Of a DNA stretch of 64,000 nt, positions 29,639-37,899 are shown in pieces; the stretch's first letter is position 1, and every line of letters begins with the position of its first letter. The notes beneath the pieces were generated by a model. It did no database searches, was not told the origin of the DNA, and saw only the letters and a list, made by a program, of their open reading frames with translations. A program made the position numbers and the translations under genes. Source of the DNA: Aquabacterium sp. CECT 9606 (lineage in GTDB: Bacteria; Pseudomonadota; Gammaproteobacteria; Burkholderiales; Burkholderiaceae_C). The DNA lies in assembly GCF_918741295.1 (NCBI RefSeq), contig NZ_CAKKNB010000001.1, positions 1,178,001-1,242,000 of the forward strand, written 5' to 3'.

Positions 29639-30702
29639 GCACCCGCTGATCGCCGGAAGTCGCTCGGCGGCATGCCCACCCAGCGCCGGAAGGTGCGGCT
29701 GAAATTGGACGTGTCCTGATAGCCCAGCCGGTCGGCGATGGCTTCGACGCTCATGTCCGAGTGCAGCAGCCACCAGCAGGCCAGGTCTTCGCGCACGCGG
29801 TCGAGCAGCTGCTGGTAGGTCAGGCCCTCGTCGCCCAGTTTGCGGATCAGGGTGCGGCTGGAGACGTGCTCGCGCTCGGCCAACTCGCTCAGGGTCGGGT
29901 AGCCGCCCTCGCAGGCCAGCAAGAGCCTCAAGATGCGGTCGCCCACGGGCCCCAGGCGGTCACGCGGGTCGTTCTGCTGTGACCACAGGCGCTCGCACTC
30001 GCGCAAGGCCATGCGGTGGGTCTGCGGGTCAGGGGCCAGGCCCGGGTGGCTCAGGAGCGACAGCGGCAACACCATGGCCGAGCGCTCCATGCCAAAGCGC
30101 ACCGAAGGCCACCAGCGGCGGTAGGCATCGGCCCACGGCGGCTCCGGGAAGGCGAACTCCACACGGGCCACGCGGGTCATGTCCAGCCCCGTGAGCGTGT
30201 CGAGCAGGCGCAGGCCCGCGCCCATCAGGTGGCCCATGATGTACTCGCGCACATCCGGGGCCTGCAGGTGCTCGCGCATCCACAGGGTGACCTCGTCGCC
30301 CTGCTGGTCGACCTCCAGCGAGATCAGGCTCTGACGCAAGCCGGCGTGGCGCTGGATCAGGGCCAGCGCCTGCCCCACGTTGTCGCACGACATGGCCGCC
30401 ACCCCCACCGGCCCGTGCGCCGACAGCTGCGTGCCCCAGCCCACGGTGATGCCCAGCCAGGGCTCCTGCGTGAGCGCCACCGCGCGCCGGATCAGCCGGG
30501 TCACCTCGTCGAAGCTCAGGTAGCGGTTGCCCTCGTGCAGTGACGCCCAGTTCAGCCGCGTGCCGGACAGGATCTGCGCCTCGTCGAAGCCACGGCGGCG
30601 CATCTCGGCGCAGATCAGCCGGGCGTAGATGGGGTGCAGCGCGGGCGCCAGCCAGTCGGCCGCCTGCGTGGGAGGGGTTCGGGTGCTCACGGTGAGTGTC
30701 AC
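29611..30702 (-). CDS. AraC-family regulator, probable activator of alkB
   Basis: 363 residues from a GTG start. The N-terminal region (about 20-220) matches the arabinose-binding-type domain of OruR/ArgR-like AraC proteins ('[28 protein letters not shown]'). The C-terminal double helix-turn-helix has '[42 protein letters not shown]' and '[34 protein letters not shown]'. It is divergent from alkB across a 102-bp promoter region, so alkB is its likely target. Confidence 0.9.
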   Translation of the reverse strand: MTLTVSTRTPPTQAADWLAPALHPIYARLICAEMRRRGFDEAQILSGTRLNWASLHEGNRYLSFDEVTRLIRRAVALTQEPWLGITVGWGTQLSAHGPVGVAAMSCDNVGQALALIQRHAGLRQSLISLEVDQQGDEVTLWMREHLQAPDVREYIMGHLMGAGLRLLDTLTGLDMTRVARVEFAFPEPPWADAYRRWWPSVRFGMERSAMVLPLSLLSHPGLAPDPQTHRMALRECERLWSQQNDPRDRLGPVGDRILRLLLACEGGYPTLSELAEREHVSSRTLIRKLGDEGLTYQQLLDRVREDLACWWLLHSDMSVEAIADRLGYQDTSNFSRTFRRWVGMPPSDFRRSAGAQTLNTATD

Positions 30703-30804
30703 AAAATGACGATAAGTTGCCAGCGCAGACGGTACCCCATTTCGGCCTGCGCTCGCAAGATCGCATCACTCCATTTCACCGACTCACACCGAGGAGACAA
30801 CAAC

Positions 30805-31992
30805 ATGAGCGCCGTGCTGCCCGACCCGCTGGCCGCGTCCTACCGGGACCCGAAGAAGCCCCTCTGGCTGCTGCCAGCCCTGATCCCCGCCATCGTGGCC
30901 ACGGGCCCGGTGGCCCACCTGATGGGCCAGGACCACGCCGCCTGGTACGTCCTGCCCTTTTTGGTGCTGTTCGTGCTGGTGCCCATCCTGGACTGGCTGA
31001 TCGGCGACGACACCAGCAACCCGCCTGAAGCCGCCGTGCCCGACCTCGAGCGCCGCGCCTTCTACCGCTGGATGATCTACCTGGCCATCCCCGTGGGCTG
31101 GGCCACCACGCTGTTCAACGTGTGGTTCCTGAGCACGCACGCGGTGCCCTGGTATGGCGTGGTCACCACCGTCATCATCAACGGCTTCATGCTGGGCCTG
31201 GTGATGAACATGAGCCACGAGCTGGGCCACAAGAAGGAATGGCTGCCCCGCAAGGCCGCGCTGTTCAACCTCTCGCTGGGCGCCTACACGCACTTTTGCA
31301 TCGAGCACAACCGCGGCCACCACCGCCACGTGGCCACGCCGGAAGACCCGGCTTCGTCCAAGATGGGCGAGACGATCTACCGCTTCATGTTCCGCGAGAT
31401 GCCCGGCGCCTACTTCCGCGGCTGGGACCTGGAGGTCGAGCGCCTGGAGCGCCAGGGCAAGTCGGCCTGGAGCCTGGACAACGAGATCGTGCAGGGCTGG
31501 ATCGGCACCGCCATCGTCTGGGGCGGCATGACCGCCTGGCTGGGCACGCAGGCCCTGGTGCTGCTGATGGTGCTGGCCTTCCTGGGCGCCTTCATGCTGA
31601 CCTCGGCCAACTACATCGAGCACTACGGCCTGCTGCGCCAGAAGAAGCCCGATGGCCGCTACGAACACTGCCAGCCGCACCACTCGTGGAACAGCAACCA
31701 CGTGCTGTCCAACATCCTGACCTTCCAGCTGCAGCGCCACTCCGACCACCACGCCAACCCGACGCGCAGCTACCAGTCGCTGCGCAGCTTCCACGACATT
31801 CCGACCTTCCTGCCGCTGGGCTACACGGGCATGTTCCTGGTCGCTTACGTGCCGCCGCTGTGGTTTGCCGTGATGGACAAGCGAGTGGTTAAAGCCACCG
31901 GTGGCGATGCCTCGCGCATCAACTTTTTGCCGGCGCAACGCAAGCGCTTGGTCCAGACCTATGAGATGCAGGACACGGCCTCAGCGGCCTGA
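30805..31992 (+). CDS. alkB: Alkane 1-monooxygenase AlkB
   Basis: Integral-membrane di-iron enzyme that hydroxylates the terminal carbon of alkanes using electrons from rubredoxin. 395 residues with about six membrane helices and all His boxes: 'HELGHK' at 138, 'EHNRGHHRHVATPEDPASS' at 167, 'NYIEHYGLLRQ' near 270 and 'LQRHSDHHANPTRSYQSLR' near 310. Start at 'MSAVLPDPL' after GAGGAGA; a longer upstream frame lacks family support. No rubredoxin or rubredoxin reductase gene lies nearby, so these must come from elsewhere. Confidence 0.96.
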   Translation: MSAVLPDPLAASYRDPKKPLWLLPALIPAIVATGPVAHLMGQDHAAWYVLPFLVLFVLVPILDWLIGDDTSNPPEAAVPDLERRAFYRWMIYLAIPVGWATTLFNVWFLSTHAVPWYGVVTTVIINGFMLGLVMNMSHELGHKKEWLPRKAALFNLSLGAYTHFCIEHNRGHHRHVATPEDPASSKMGETIYRFMFREMPGAYFRGWDLEVERLERQGKSAWSLDNEIVQGWIGTAIVWGGMTAWLGTQALVLLMVLAFLGAFMLTSANYIEHYGLLRQKKPDGRYEHCQPHHSWNSNHVLSNILTFQLQRHSDHHANPTRSYQSLRSFHDIPTFLPLGYTGMFLVAYVPPLWFAVMDKRVVKATGGDASRINFLPAQRKRLVQTYEMQDTASAA

Positions 31993-32463
31993 AATATAAG
32001 CTCCCAACACTGATCGCGAGTGGCTGAGAAGGTCTGTCGCCTTCAGGATCGAGAACGTGCGCACCACCGTCTCCTCGGTTAGCACGCCCGTGTCATCCAT
32101 CAGAAGGCATGGCGCCGCCTGGAATAGCGGCTCCACCATCAGGCGAAGGGGCAGGCGCGCGCGACGAGCCGCGCTGAGCCCGTCGGCAACGTCCGCGGCG
32201 TCGGGCCGAACATGTCGGCATGCTGCCATGCTCGCCTTGCGGGCGAATAGCGGAGCCAGCGACCTCTCTACCTCTGCCCACGGCACACGTAGTACCAGCA
32301 TTGCCAGCGGGTCGCGCAAGCCGATCATGGCATCCACCGGGGAAAAACCCAGAGTTTTGGCCATCCCTGTTGCCAGGCTCTGCCCATATTCACGGGCGTG
32401 GCGGTGAATTTGCAAGACCGACACAGGGCGACGCTGAGCATGCGCCTGGAGGATTTTGCCCAA
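31981..32463 (-). pseudogene. Probable transposase N-terminal remnant
   Basis: A 160-codon minus-strand frame. Residues about 34-110 ('LGFSPVDAMIGLRDPLAMLV', 'VPWAEVERSLAPLFARK', 'ARRARLPLRLMV') resemble the N-terminus of one group of IS5-like transposases; the following part does not match, so the frame is probably broken or chimeric. It overlaps the alkB stop by 12 bp and has no start context. The 282 bp up to 32745 show nothing I can identify. Confidence 0.45.
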
Positions 32464-32745
32464 GCCCTACACGATCGCACACGAGGTCGGCCACCGATGT
32501 GCAAAACCTCGAAGGTACCTCTTTCAAGCTGGTACCCGATGCACGGGTGCGTCTGTCAGGCGCAATGGAAAGCCATGAGCGTACGCCTTGAGCGGCAGGG
32601 CGGTTACTATGCTGGCACCGGGCGGCGCACGAAACGCAGCAATTCAAGCAGGGGATGGAAAACAGCGACTTGAAGAAGCCATGAATGCAGGTCTAGCATC
32701 AATCACAGGTCTGCCACCGTAGCCCTATTTTTACAACGCCATGGC

Positions 32746-33909
32746 TCAAGCAGAAGCCTTGAGCCCCCAGCCAGCCCGCTTGTTGGCGGCCTCAGACAGC
32801 TTCAACTCTTCGGGGCTGGCGTACTTCAGATCCCACTCCTTGACCTTGGGGTCCATCAGTTTGAACCACAGAGGCGGAACCATGGCCACCAGGATGGTGG
32901 TCAGGTAGCCACCGATCATCATGGGCGCTTCAGGGAAGGGCTTGAGGTCTTGATAAGGCACTTCGCCTTGGGCATGGTGATGCGAGTGGCGGGTCAGGTT
33001 GAACATCGACCATGAACTGATGCGCTTGTTGGTGTTCCAAGAGTGACGAGGCTGAACCGGGAGCTTGGGGTCGCGAACCATGCCGTAGTGTTCCATGTAG
33101 TTAACGATCTCCAGCAGCGATTTGCCCCACAGCGCACTGGCAATGAAGAAGCCAGCCACAGGCCAGCCGCCCATGGCATATGCCACCGCTACCAACAGCA
33201 AACTCATCAGGTGACCACGGATCACGCCGTTACGCAAGGAGATGGCGCCGTGGCCATCGCGCTTGAGGCGCTTTTTCTCGATGTTCCACGCGCTGATGTT
33301 GCCCTTGATGGTCGAGGCCAGGACGTGGAAGTACACATTGCGGCCGCGAGGTGCGGTGGCTGGGTCTTCAGTGGTGGACACATAACGGTGATGGCCGTAG
33401 ACGTGCTCGATCGAGAAAATGGTGTCAAAGCTGAAAGCCAACAACCAGCGACCGACAAACATCGAGATCGGATCCCAGGTGCGGTGAGTCAGTTCGTGGG
33501 CGGTGATGGTGCCAACCATGCCGATCATCAGGCCGGAGAGCAGGATGGTCGAGATGTGGTGGCCCCAGAAGGTGCTTTCGCGGGCTGCCAGGGCATCGAA
33601 GCCCGTGAGCTGCTGCACCCAGGCGCCATAGCCCAGCACGTCGCCGGAGCTCACACTCCAAAGCGATGCGAAGATGATCATTAACAGCAAGGGCAAAGCC
33701 ATCCACAGCTGCGCAGTCAAGATGCCGGGATACTTGAAGGTGGGTGTGGTGGTGTCGTCGCCACAGACAGCGTCGCCCACCATGTAGAAAACCAAGATGG
33801 TGATCAGACCGTAGGTGGTGTAAGCGCCACCTAGGGTGACCATCGTCAGAGCCAGCAGGCCGATGATATGGAATAGGAAATACTTGAGGTAGTGCAGAAT
33901 GTTCATCAT
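32746..33909 (-). CDS. Membrane di-iron hydroxylase, AlkB/XylM type
   Basis: 387 residues, multi-spanning, with the His boxes of membrane-bound alkane/xylene hydroxylases: 'AHELTHRTWDP' near 138, 'EHVYGHHRYVSTTEDPAT' near 168, 'NYMEHYGMVRDP' near 270 and 'LTRHSHHHAQGEVPYQDLKPFP' near 308. It differs strongly from the other AlkB in the window. Its ATG shares a base with the stop of the upstream reductase gene (TGATG), so the two are coupled and probably form one two-component oxygenase, in the manner of XylM with XylA. The substrate may be an alkane or an alkyl-aromatic. Confidence 0.88.
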   Translation of the reverse strand: MMNILHYLKYFLFHIIGLLALTMVTLGGAYTTYGLITILVFYMVGDAVCGDDTTTPTFKYPGILTAQLWMALPLLLMIIFASLWSVSSGDVLGYGAWVQQLTGFDALAARESTFWGHHISTILLSGLMIGMVGTITAHELTHRTWDPISMFVGRWLLAFSFDTIFSIEHVYGHHRYVSTTEDPATAPRGRNVYFHVLASTIKGNISAWNIEKKRLKRDGHGAISLRNGVIRGHLMSLLLVAVAYAMGGWPVAGFFIASALWGKSLLEIVNYMEHYGMVRDPKLPVQPRHSWNTNKRISSWSMFNLTRHSHHHAQGEVPYQDLKPFPEAPMMIGGYLTTILVAMVPPLWFKLMDPKVKEWDLKYASPEELKLSEAANKRAGWGLKASA

Positions 33910-34940
33910 CACTGTGCTCCTGTAGAGTCGTGCAAGGTCGTGAAACGGTCGGCGCGGATTTGTTCTTTGGCGATGCCGCGGTCGCGCAATACTGCGCTGA
34001 CGGCATCGACCATGACGGGTGGGCCGCACAGGTAGGCATGGGCACCGTAGGGCAGGTGCTCGGCCAGGGCGCTGTCAACGTTGCCGAGCGCACCTGCCCA
34101 ACTGCTGCCATCGGGTTCGGCCGACAGCACGGGCACAAAGCGGAAGGCCGCAGGCCATTGGGTGCGAAGGGCTTCCAGCGTGTCTTGAGCGTACAAGTCA
34201 GCTTGCTGGCGGGCACCAAACAAGATGGTGACGGGGCGTTTGACGCCTTGGGCCAGAGCGTCTTCCAAGATGGCCAGAACGGGGGCCAGGCCGCTGCCGC
34301 CGGCCACCATCAGTAAGGGGGCGTCAGAGGGGCGCAGCCAGAAATCGCCCATGGGGCCCTTCACGCTGGCGCGCTGTCCAACCAGATCATGTTTATGCAC
34401 ATGGCTGGAGAACACGCCATTGGGCACCTTGCGTACCAGGAAACTGACCTGGGAATTGGGCTGCGAGGCGGTGGCAAACGAGTAGCTGCGATCAACCCCG
34501 GGCAGGCTGTCAACCGACAATTGTGCGTACTGGCCAGCTTTGTAAGGCAGCGAGTCGTCCAGTTGGATGCGCAGGCTGACGATGTCGTGGGTGAGTGCGG
34601 TGCAGGCCACCACCCGGCCACTTACGGTGCGGCGGGCTTGCTGGGCGGCCATGTCTACTTCGATGGTGACATTGGTTTGTGGCACCGACTGGCAGGCCAG
34701 GATCATGCCGGCGTCCAAATCTTCGTCCGACAAGATGTAGGCGGTCTGAGTCAGCTCCTTGACCTTGCCGTCGACCAGCTTGCATTTACAGGCTGCGCAG
34801 CCACCCACGCGGCAGCTGTTCGGGAAATCAATGCCTTCGCGCAACGCTGCCTGGAGCAAGGTCTCCTTGGGATTGACCATGATGGGCACCCCATTGATGC
34901 TGGCCTGGTTGGGGCCGGACTTCTTGAAAAACGAAAACAT
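33909..34940 (-). CDS. Ferredoxin-NAD(P)H reductase component of the hydroxylase (XylA-like)
   Basis: 343 residues. N-terminal plant-type [2Fe-2S] ferredoxin domain with 'SCRVGGCAACKCKL' (three Cys near 43, 48, 51) and the fourth in 'LACQS'. Then an FAD domain with 'RSYSFATA' and a NAD-binding domain with 'LMVAGGSGLAPVLAIL' and 'YLCGPPVMVDAV'. Transfers electrons from NAD(P)H to the hydroxylase encoded immediately downstream, removing the need for rubredoxin. Divergent from the AraC regulator at 35068. Confidence 0.92.
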   Translation of the reverse strand: MFSFFKKSGPNQASINGVPIMVNPKETLLQAALREGIDFPNSCRVGGCAACKCKLVDGKVKELTQTAYILSDEDLDAGMILACQSVPQTNVTIEVDMAAQQARRTVSGRVVACTALTHDIVSLRIQLDDSLPYKAGQYAQLSVDSLPGVDRSYSFATASQPNSQVSFLVRKVPNGVFSSHVHKHDLVGQRASVKGPMGDFWLRPSDAPLLMVAGGSGLAPVLAILEDALAQGVKRPVTILFGARQQADLYAQDTLEALRTQWPAAFRFVPVLSAEPDGSSWAGALGNVDSALAEHLPYGAHAYLCGPPVMVDAVSAVLRDRGIAKEQIRADRFTTLHDSTGAQ

Positions 34941-35014
34941 TGGCGTACTGTTAGTTTGATGGCGCTAAGTATTTGTATCCTATGAATCCTGGGGTAGATC
35001 AAGGGTAGGTTGTC

Positions 35015-35041
35015 TTGACACAAAAAGGTCATTTATTGACA
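35015..35041. promoter_or_regulatory. Paired TTGACA direct repeat, possible AraC-family operator/promoter
   Basis: Two exact TTGACA copies start at 35015 and 35036, 21 bp apart (two helical turns, same strand), within the 127-bp divergent region between the reductase gene and the AraC-type gene at 35068. AraC-type proteins often bind direct repeats with this spacing. The first copy could equally be a -35 box, with GACAAT 17 bp downstream as -10 for the regulator gene. Which applies cannot be decided from sequence. Confidence 0.45.
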
Positions 35042-35067
35042 ATTGGCGCTTTTCAAAAAATCAAACC

Positions 35068-36078
35068 GTGCACAACGCAGCACTGCCCCTCCACTACGTG
35101 CGCCTTATCGCCGACATGCTGTCTGGCATGGGGGTGAATGTGCCCGAGGTGCTTGCGGCAGCCGATCTGCAAATGGCGGACTTGGCCGACGGCCACCGGG
35201 GCTTGGGCTTCGTGCCCTTTCTGAAGTTGATGCATGCGGCCTTGGGCGCCGCAAAGGAGCCCGCTCTTGGCCTGCTCGTGGGGGAGCGCCTGCGCATCAA
35301 CACTCACGGCAGGCTGGGTTACGCGGCCTTGAGCAGCAGCACCTTGCGTCAGGTTGTGTCGCTGCTGGAGAGCTTCTTGCCGCTGCGTACCACACTGGTG
35401 ACGGTCACGCAGCGGGTTCAGGGTGACGAGGTATGGGTGGGCTTTCCTGTGGCCCGCCCACTCGACGGGCTGGATCTCGTGGTCAGCGAAGCCATCTTGT
35501 TGACCATCAAGAACCTGATTGACCAGATCACCTTGGGCACTTGTCAGGTGCGACGTGTGTGCTTCAAACAGGTCGAGCCTGCGTATGAAGATCTGGCCCG
35601 GGACATGTTTGGTTGCGAGGTGCGTTACAGCCAAGACTGGTGCGGTCTGGTGTTGCCGGATGCAGCCATGGACTTGCCGCTGAGCTCGGCTGACCCGGCC
35701 AGCTTCGATGATGCTGCACGCCTGTGCCGTGAAGAGTTGGACAAGCGCGATGTGAACGCGGCCTTGAGCATCCAGGTGCGCCGTAACCTGCTGACGCGCC
35801 AACATGGCTTTCCTTCCCTTCAGGTGGTGGCCCGCCAGTTCCATCTCACCCCGCGCACCCTACACCGCCGCCTGGTGGCTGAAGGCACATCCTTTCAGCA
35901 GATCTTGGATGAGGTGCGCGAGCATCTGGCTATGCAATACCTGCAAGCAGGCAAGCTGAGCGTGCAGGAGATCGCTTACACGCTGGGCTACAACGATCCG
36001 GCCAATTTCCGGCGGGCCTTCAAACGCTGGACGGGCCGAGCGCCGTCGACCCTATTGATCCGGCCCTGTAAAAATTGA
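35068..36078 (+). CDS. AraC-family regulator of the XylM/XylA-like operon
   Basis: 336 residues from a GTG start. Arabinose-binding-type N-terminal domain ('LADGHRGLGFVPFLKLMHAALGAAKEPALGLLVG') and C-terminal HTH with 'VVARQFHLTPRTLHRRLVAEGTSFQQILDEVREHLAMQYL' and 'SVQEIAYTLGYNDPANFRRAFKRWTGRAPS'. Same subfamily as the other AraC protein here but clearly diverged. Divergent placement marks the hydroxylase/reductase operon as its likely target. Confidence 0.9.
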   Translation: MHNAALPLHYVRLIADMLSGMGVNVPEVLAAADLQMADLADGHRGLGFVPFLKLMHAALGAAKEPALGLLVGERLRINTHGRLGYAALSSSTLRQVVSLLESFLPLRTTLVTVTQRVQGDEVWVGFPVARPLDGLDLVVSEAILLTIKNLIDQITLGTCQVRRVCFKQVEPAYEDLARDMFGCEVRYSQDWCGLVLPDAAMDLPLSSADPASFDDAARLCREELDKRDVNAALSIQVRRNLLTRQHGFPSLQVVARQFHLTPRTLHRRLVAEGTSFQQILDEVREHLAMQYLQAGKLSVQEIAYTLGYNDPANFRRAFKRWTGRAPSTLLIRPCKN

Positions 36079-36256
36079 GTTTCTTGCCACGTCTCCACAG
36101 GGGGCCGTGTTTCGACTCCAACGTTCCGGATCACTAGAGTCTCTGCGAACATCACGCTAGGCTCGCTGACTACTTGAGAGCCCTATTCCATGATCACTGA
36201 CTCTATTTCGTTGAATCACCTGCTGGTCTGAGTATGCCGAGCAGAGCCGGGCCAGG

Positions 36257-36294
36257 CTCACGCCGGAGTGAGTTCTTGTTTGTCGATCTGCTCA
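36257..36294 (+). repeat. Short shard matching the AbiEi-like gene
   Basis: This 38-bp stretch (CTCACGCCGGAGT, a 3-4 bp difference, then TTGTTTGTCGATCTGCTCA) matches 19857-19891 inside the AbiEi-like gene almost exactly. It is out of any intact gene, lying in the 335-bp gene-free stretch 36079-36413. Apart from this shard and an RBS-like GAGGTG near 36402, I see nothing else in the stretch. Confidence 0.6.
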
Positions 36295-36450
36295 CTGGAC
36301 TGAGTAGCCGATTTGAAATGGAATAGTTGGTGTTGTTGACGGATATACGCAGGAGTCGAAAGGGTTGCAGCAATGCCTAAGCGGCTATAGGTTGGTAAGT
36401 ACGAGGTGCTCAAATGCGAAAACCAATCTTCTTCAGCCTCATTGCTTTAG

Positions 36451-37608
36451 GGAAGGTCTGCACAAATGAGTGCTGACCATGATTGGGTGTGCTGACATGA
36501 CCGCAATGGCGGCTGAGCGCACCTCTGGCAGGTGTTGTGGGCGCGTTTCGCGCCCATTTCCCATGCACTGGGCGCACTCATGCCAGGCTCCCCGTCAAAC
36601 GTTTGCGCACCATCCACAGATTGGCCAGCGCAAACAGGGTTTGCAACTGCGCCGTGTTCTTGGCCAGGCCGCGATAGCGCACCTTCACGTGCCCGAACTG
36701 GCGCTTGATGACGCGGAACGGGTGCTCCACTTTGGCGCGGATGCTGGCCTTGATGCGCTCGACCTGATCGGTCAGCGCATCCATGGGGTCGGCCTTGTCC
36801 AGCAACTTGCGCAAGCCCGGTCGCATGGCCACATGCCACTGCACATCCGCTTTGGCGTCGGGCCGCTTGTGCGCCCCCTGGTAGCCGGCGTCGGCGAAGA
36901 CATCTGTTTCTTGCCCATGCAGCAAGCTGTTGGCCTCGACCACATCGTTGACGTGTCCGGCCGTGCCGCGCACGGTGTGCACCAGGCCGGAATCAGCGTC
37001 CACGCCGATGTGCGCCTTCATGCCGAAGAACCATTGCTGTCCCTTCTTGCTTTGGTGCATCTCCGGGTCGCGCTCACCGCTGGCGTTCTTGGTCGAGCTC
37101 GGCGCCGAGATGAGCGTGGCATCGACCACCGTGCCGCTGCGCAGCATCAGGCCCTTGGCGCCCAGCAGCAAGTTGACGGTGGCCAAGATGCGCTCGGCCA
37201 GCTTGTTCTTCTCGAGAACATGACGGAAGCGCAAGATCGTGCTCTCGTCAGGCAGCCGGTCATCCCAGCCGCCCAGACCGGCGAAGTCGCGGAACAGCGG
37301 CATGTCGTGCAGCGCTTCTTCCATGGCCGGGTCGCTCAGCGTGAACCACTGCTGCATGAAGTGAATTCGCAGCAGCGACTCCACCGGGAACGGCGGGCGC
37401 CCGCGTTTGCCTTCAGGCATGAATGGCGCGATCTCTGCCACCAGGGCGGACCAAGGCACCACCCGGTCCATCTCGTCGAGGAACTCGCGACGGCGCGTGC
37501 GCTTCGTCGAGGTTCCCAATCCAAGGCTGCTCTGCTTCATGGGTTCAATGGTCTCAGGCCATCATGTCTGCGCCAAGCACATGGCTTGGTGGTTTATGCA
37601 GACCTACC
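36451..37608 (-). mobile_element. Complete IS5-family insertion sequence (1158 bp)
   Basis: Inverted repeats GGAAGGTCTGCACAAA (left) and GGTAGGTCTGCATAAA (right, read inward) match at 14 of 16 positions. The element is flanked by TTAG direct duplications (36447-36450 and 37609-37612). One intact transposase gene is on the minus strand. This is a different IS5 group from the element at 23618-24919. It interrupts a small membrane-protein gene next to traG. Confidence 0.92.
36578..37540 (-). CDS. IS5-family transposase
   Basis: 320 residues, intact. N-terminal 'RRREFLDEMDRVVPWSALVAEIAPFMPEGKRGRPPFPVESLLRIHFMQQWF' is the typical IS5 group start. DDE core: 'GTVVDATLISAPSSTKN', 'QWFFGMKAHIGVDADSGLVHTV', 'VFADAGYQGAHKR' and 'AKVEHPFRVIKRQFGHVKVRYRGLAKN'. 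Probably functional. Confidence 0.95.
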   Translation of the reverse strand: MKQSSLGLGTSTKRTRRREFLDEMDRVVPWSALVAEIAPFMPEGKRGRPPFPVESLLRIHFMQQWFTLSDPAMEEALHDMPLFRDFAGLGGWDDRLPDESTILRFRHVLEKNKLAERILATVNLLLGAKGLMLRSGTVVDATLISAPSSTKNASGERDPEMHQSKKGQQWFFGMKAHIGVDADSGLVHTVRGTAGHVNDVVEANSLLHGQETDVFADAGYQGAHKRPDAKADVQWHVAMRPGLRKLLDKADPMDALTDQVERIKASIRAKVEHPFRVIKRQFGHVKVRYRGLAKNTAQLQTLFALANLWMVRKRLTGSLA

Positions 37609-37899
37609 TTAGGTGGTCTGGTGGGCTTGTTCTCAGCCGCATTGGACGGGTGGGGCACACGAGTGGTGATGATCGGCATTGGGATGCTTTTTGGCACGGC
37701 CATCGGCGGGGCGCTGACTAGCATTGGCGGCAGAGCGCGAACTTCGAAGCGGGATGTCGATCCGATCCACGGGATGGGGGTAACGTCAGAGGATTTGGCC
37801 GCGAACTACTGGCGTGACAAAGGGCATCCGCCTTTCATGAAGCCACCTGAAAGCGACTTGAATCCGAACATGAGCGGCACGCACGATGACCCAGTCTGA

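Larger units (their letters stand above)
36414..37899 (+). pseudogene. Small membrane protein gene split by an IS5-family element
   Basis: Removing 36451-37608 and one copy of the TTAG duplication rejoins an open frame of exactly 107 codons plus stop. It starts at ATG 36414 (GAGGTG site upstream) and begins 'MRKPIFFSLIALGGLVGLFS', then 'MIGIGMLFGTAIGGAL' and a hydrophilic tail ending 'SGTHDDPV'. Two hydrophobic segments predict an inner-membrane protein. It ends 1 bp from the convergent traG. The IS entered at codon 13; the part from GTG 37621 could still be translated as a 92-residue product. Family unknown. Confidence 0.75.

Noticed and set aside
31122..31892. Alternative plus frame of 256 codons and a 384-codon minus frame across alkB
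   Set aside because: Full His-box content in the chosen frame proves alkB; the others are low-complexity out-of-frame readings.
32398..32673. Possible small gene between the transposase remnant and the second hydroxylase
   Set aside because: No ribosome-binding site, no conserved motif, and competing frames of similar quality.
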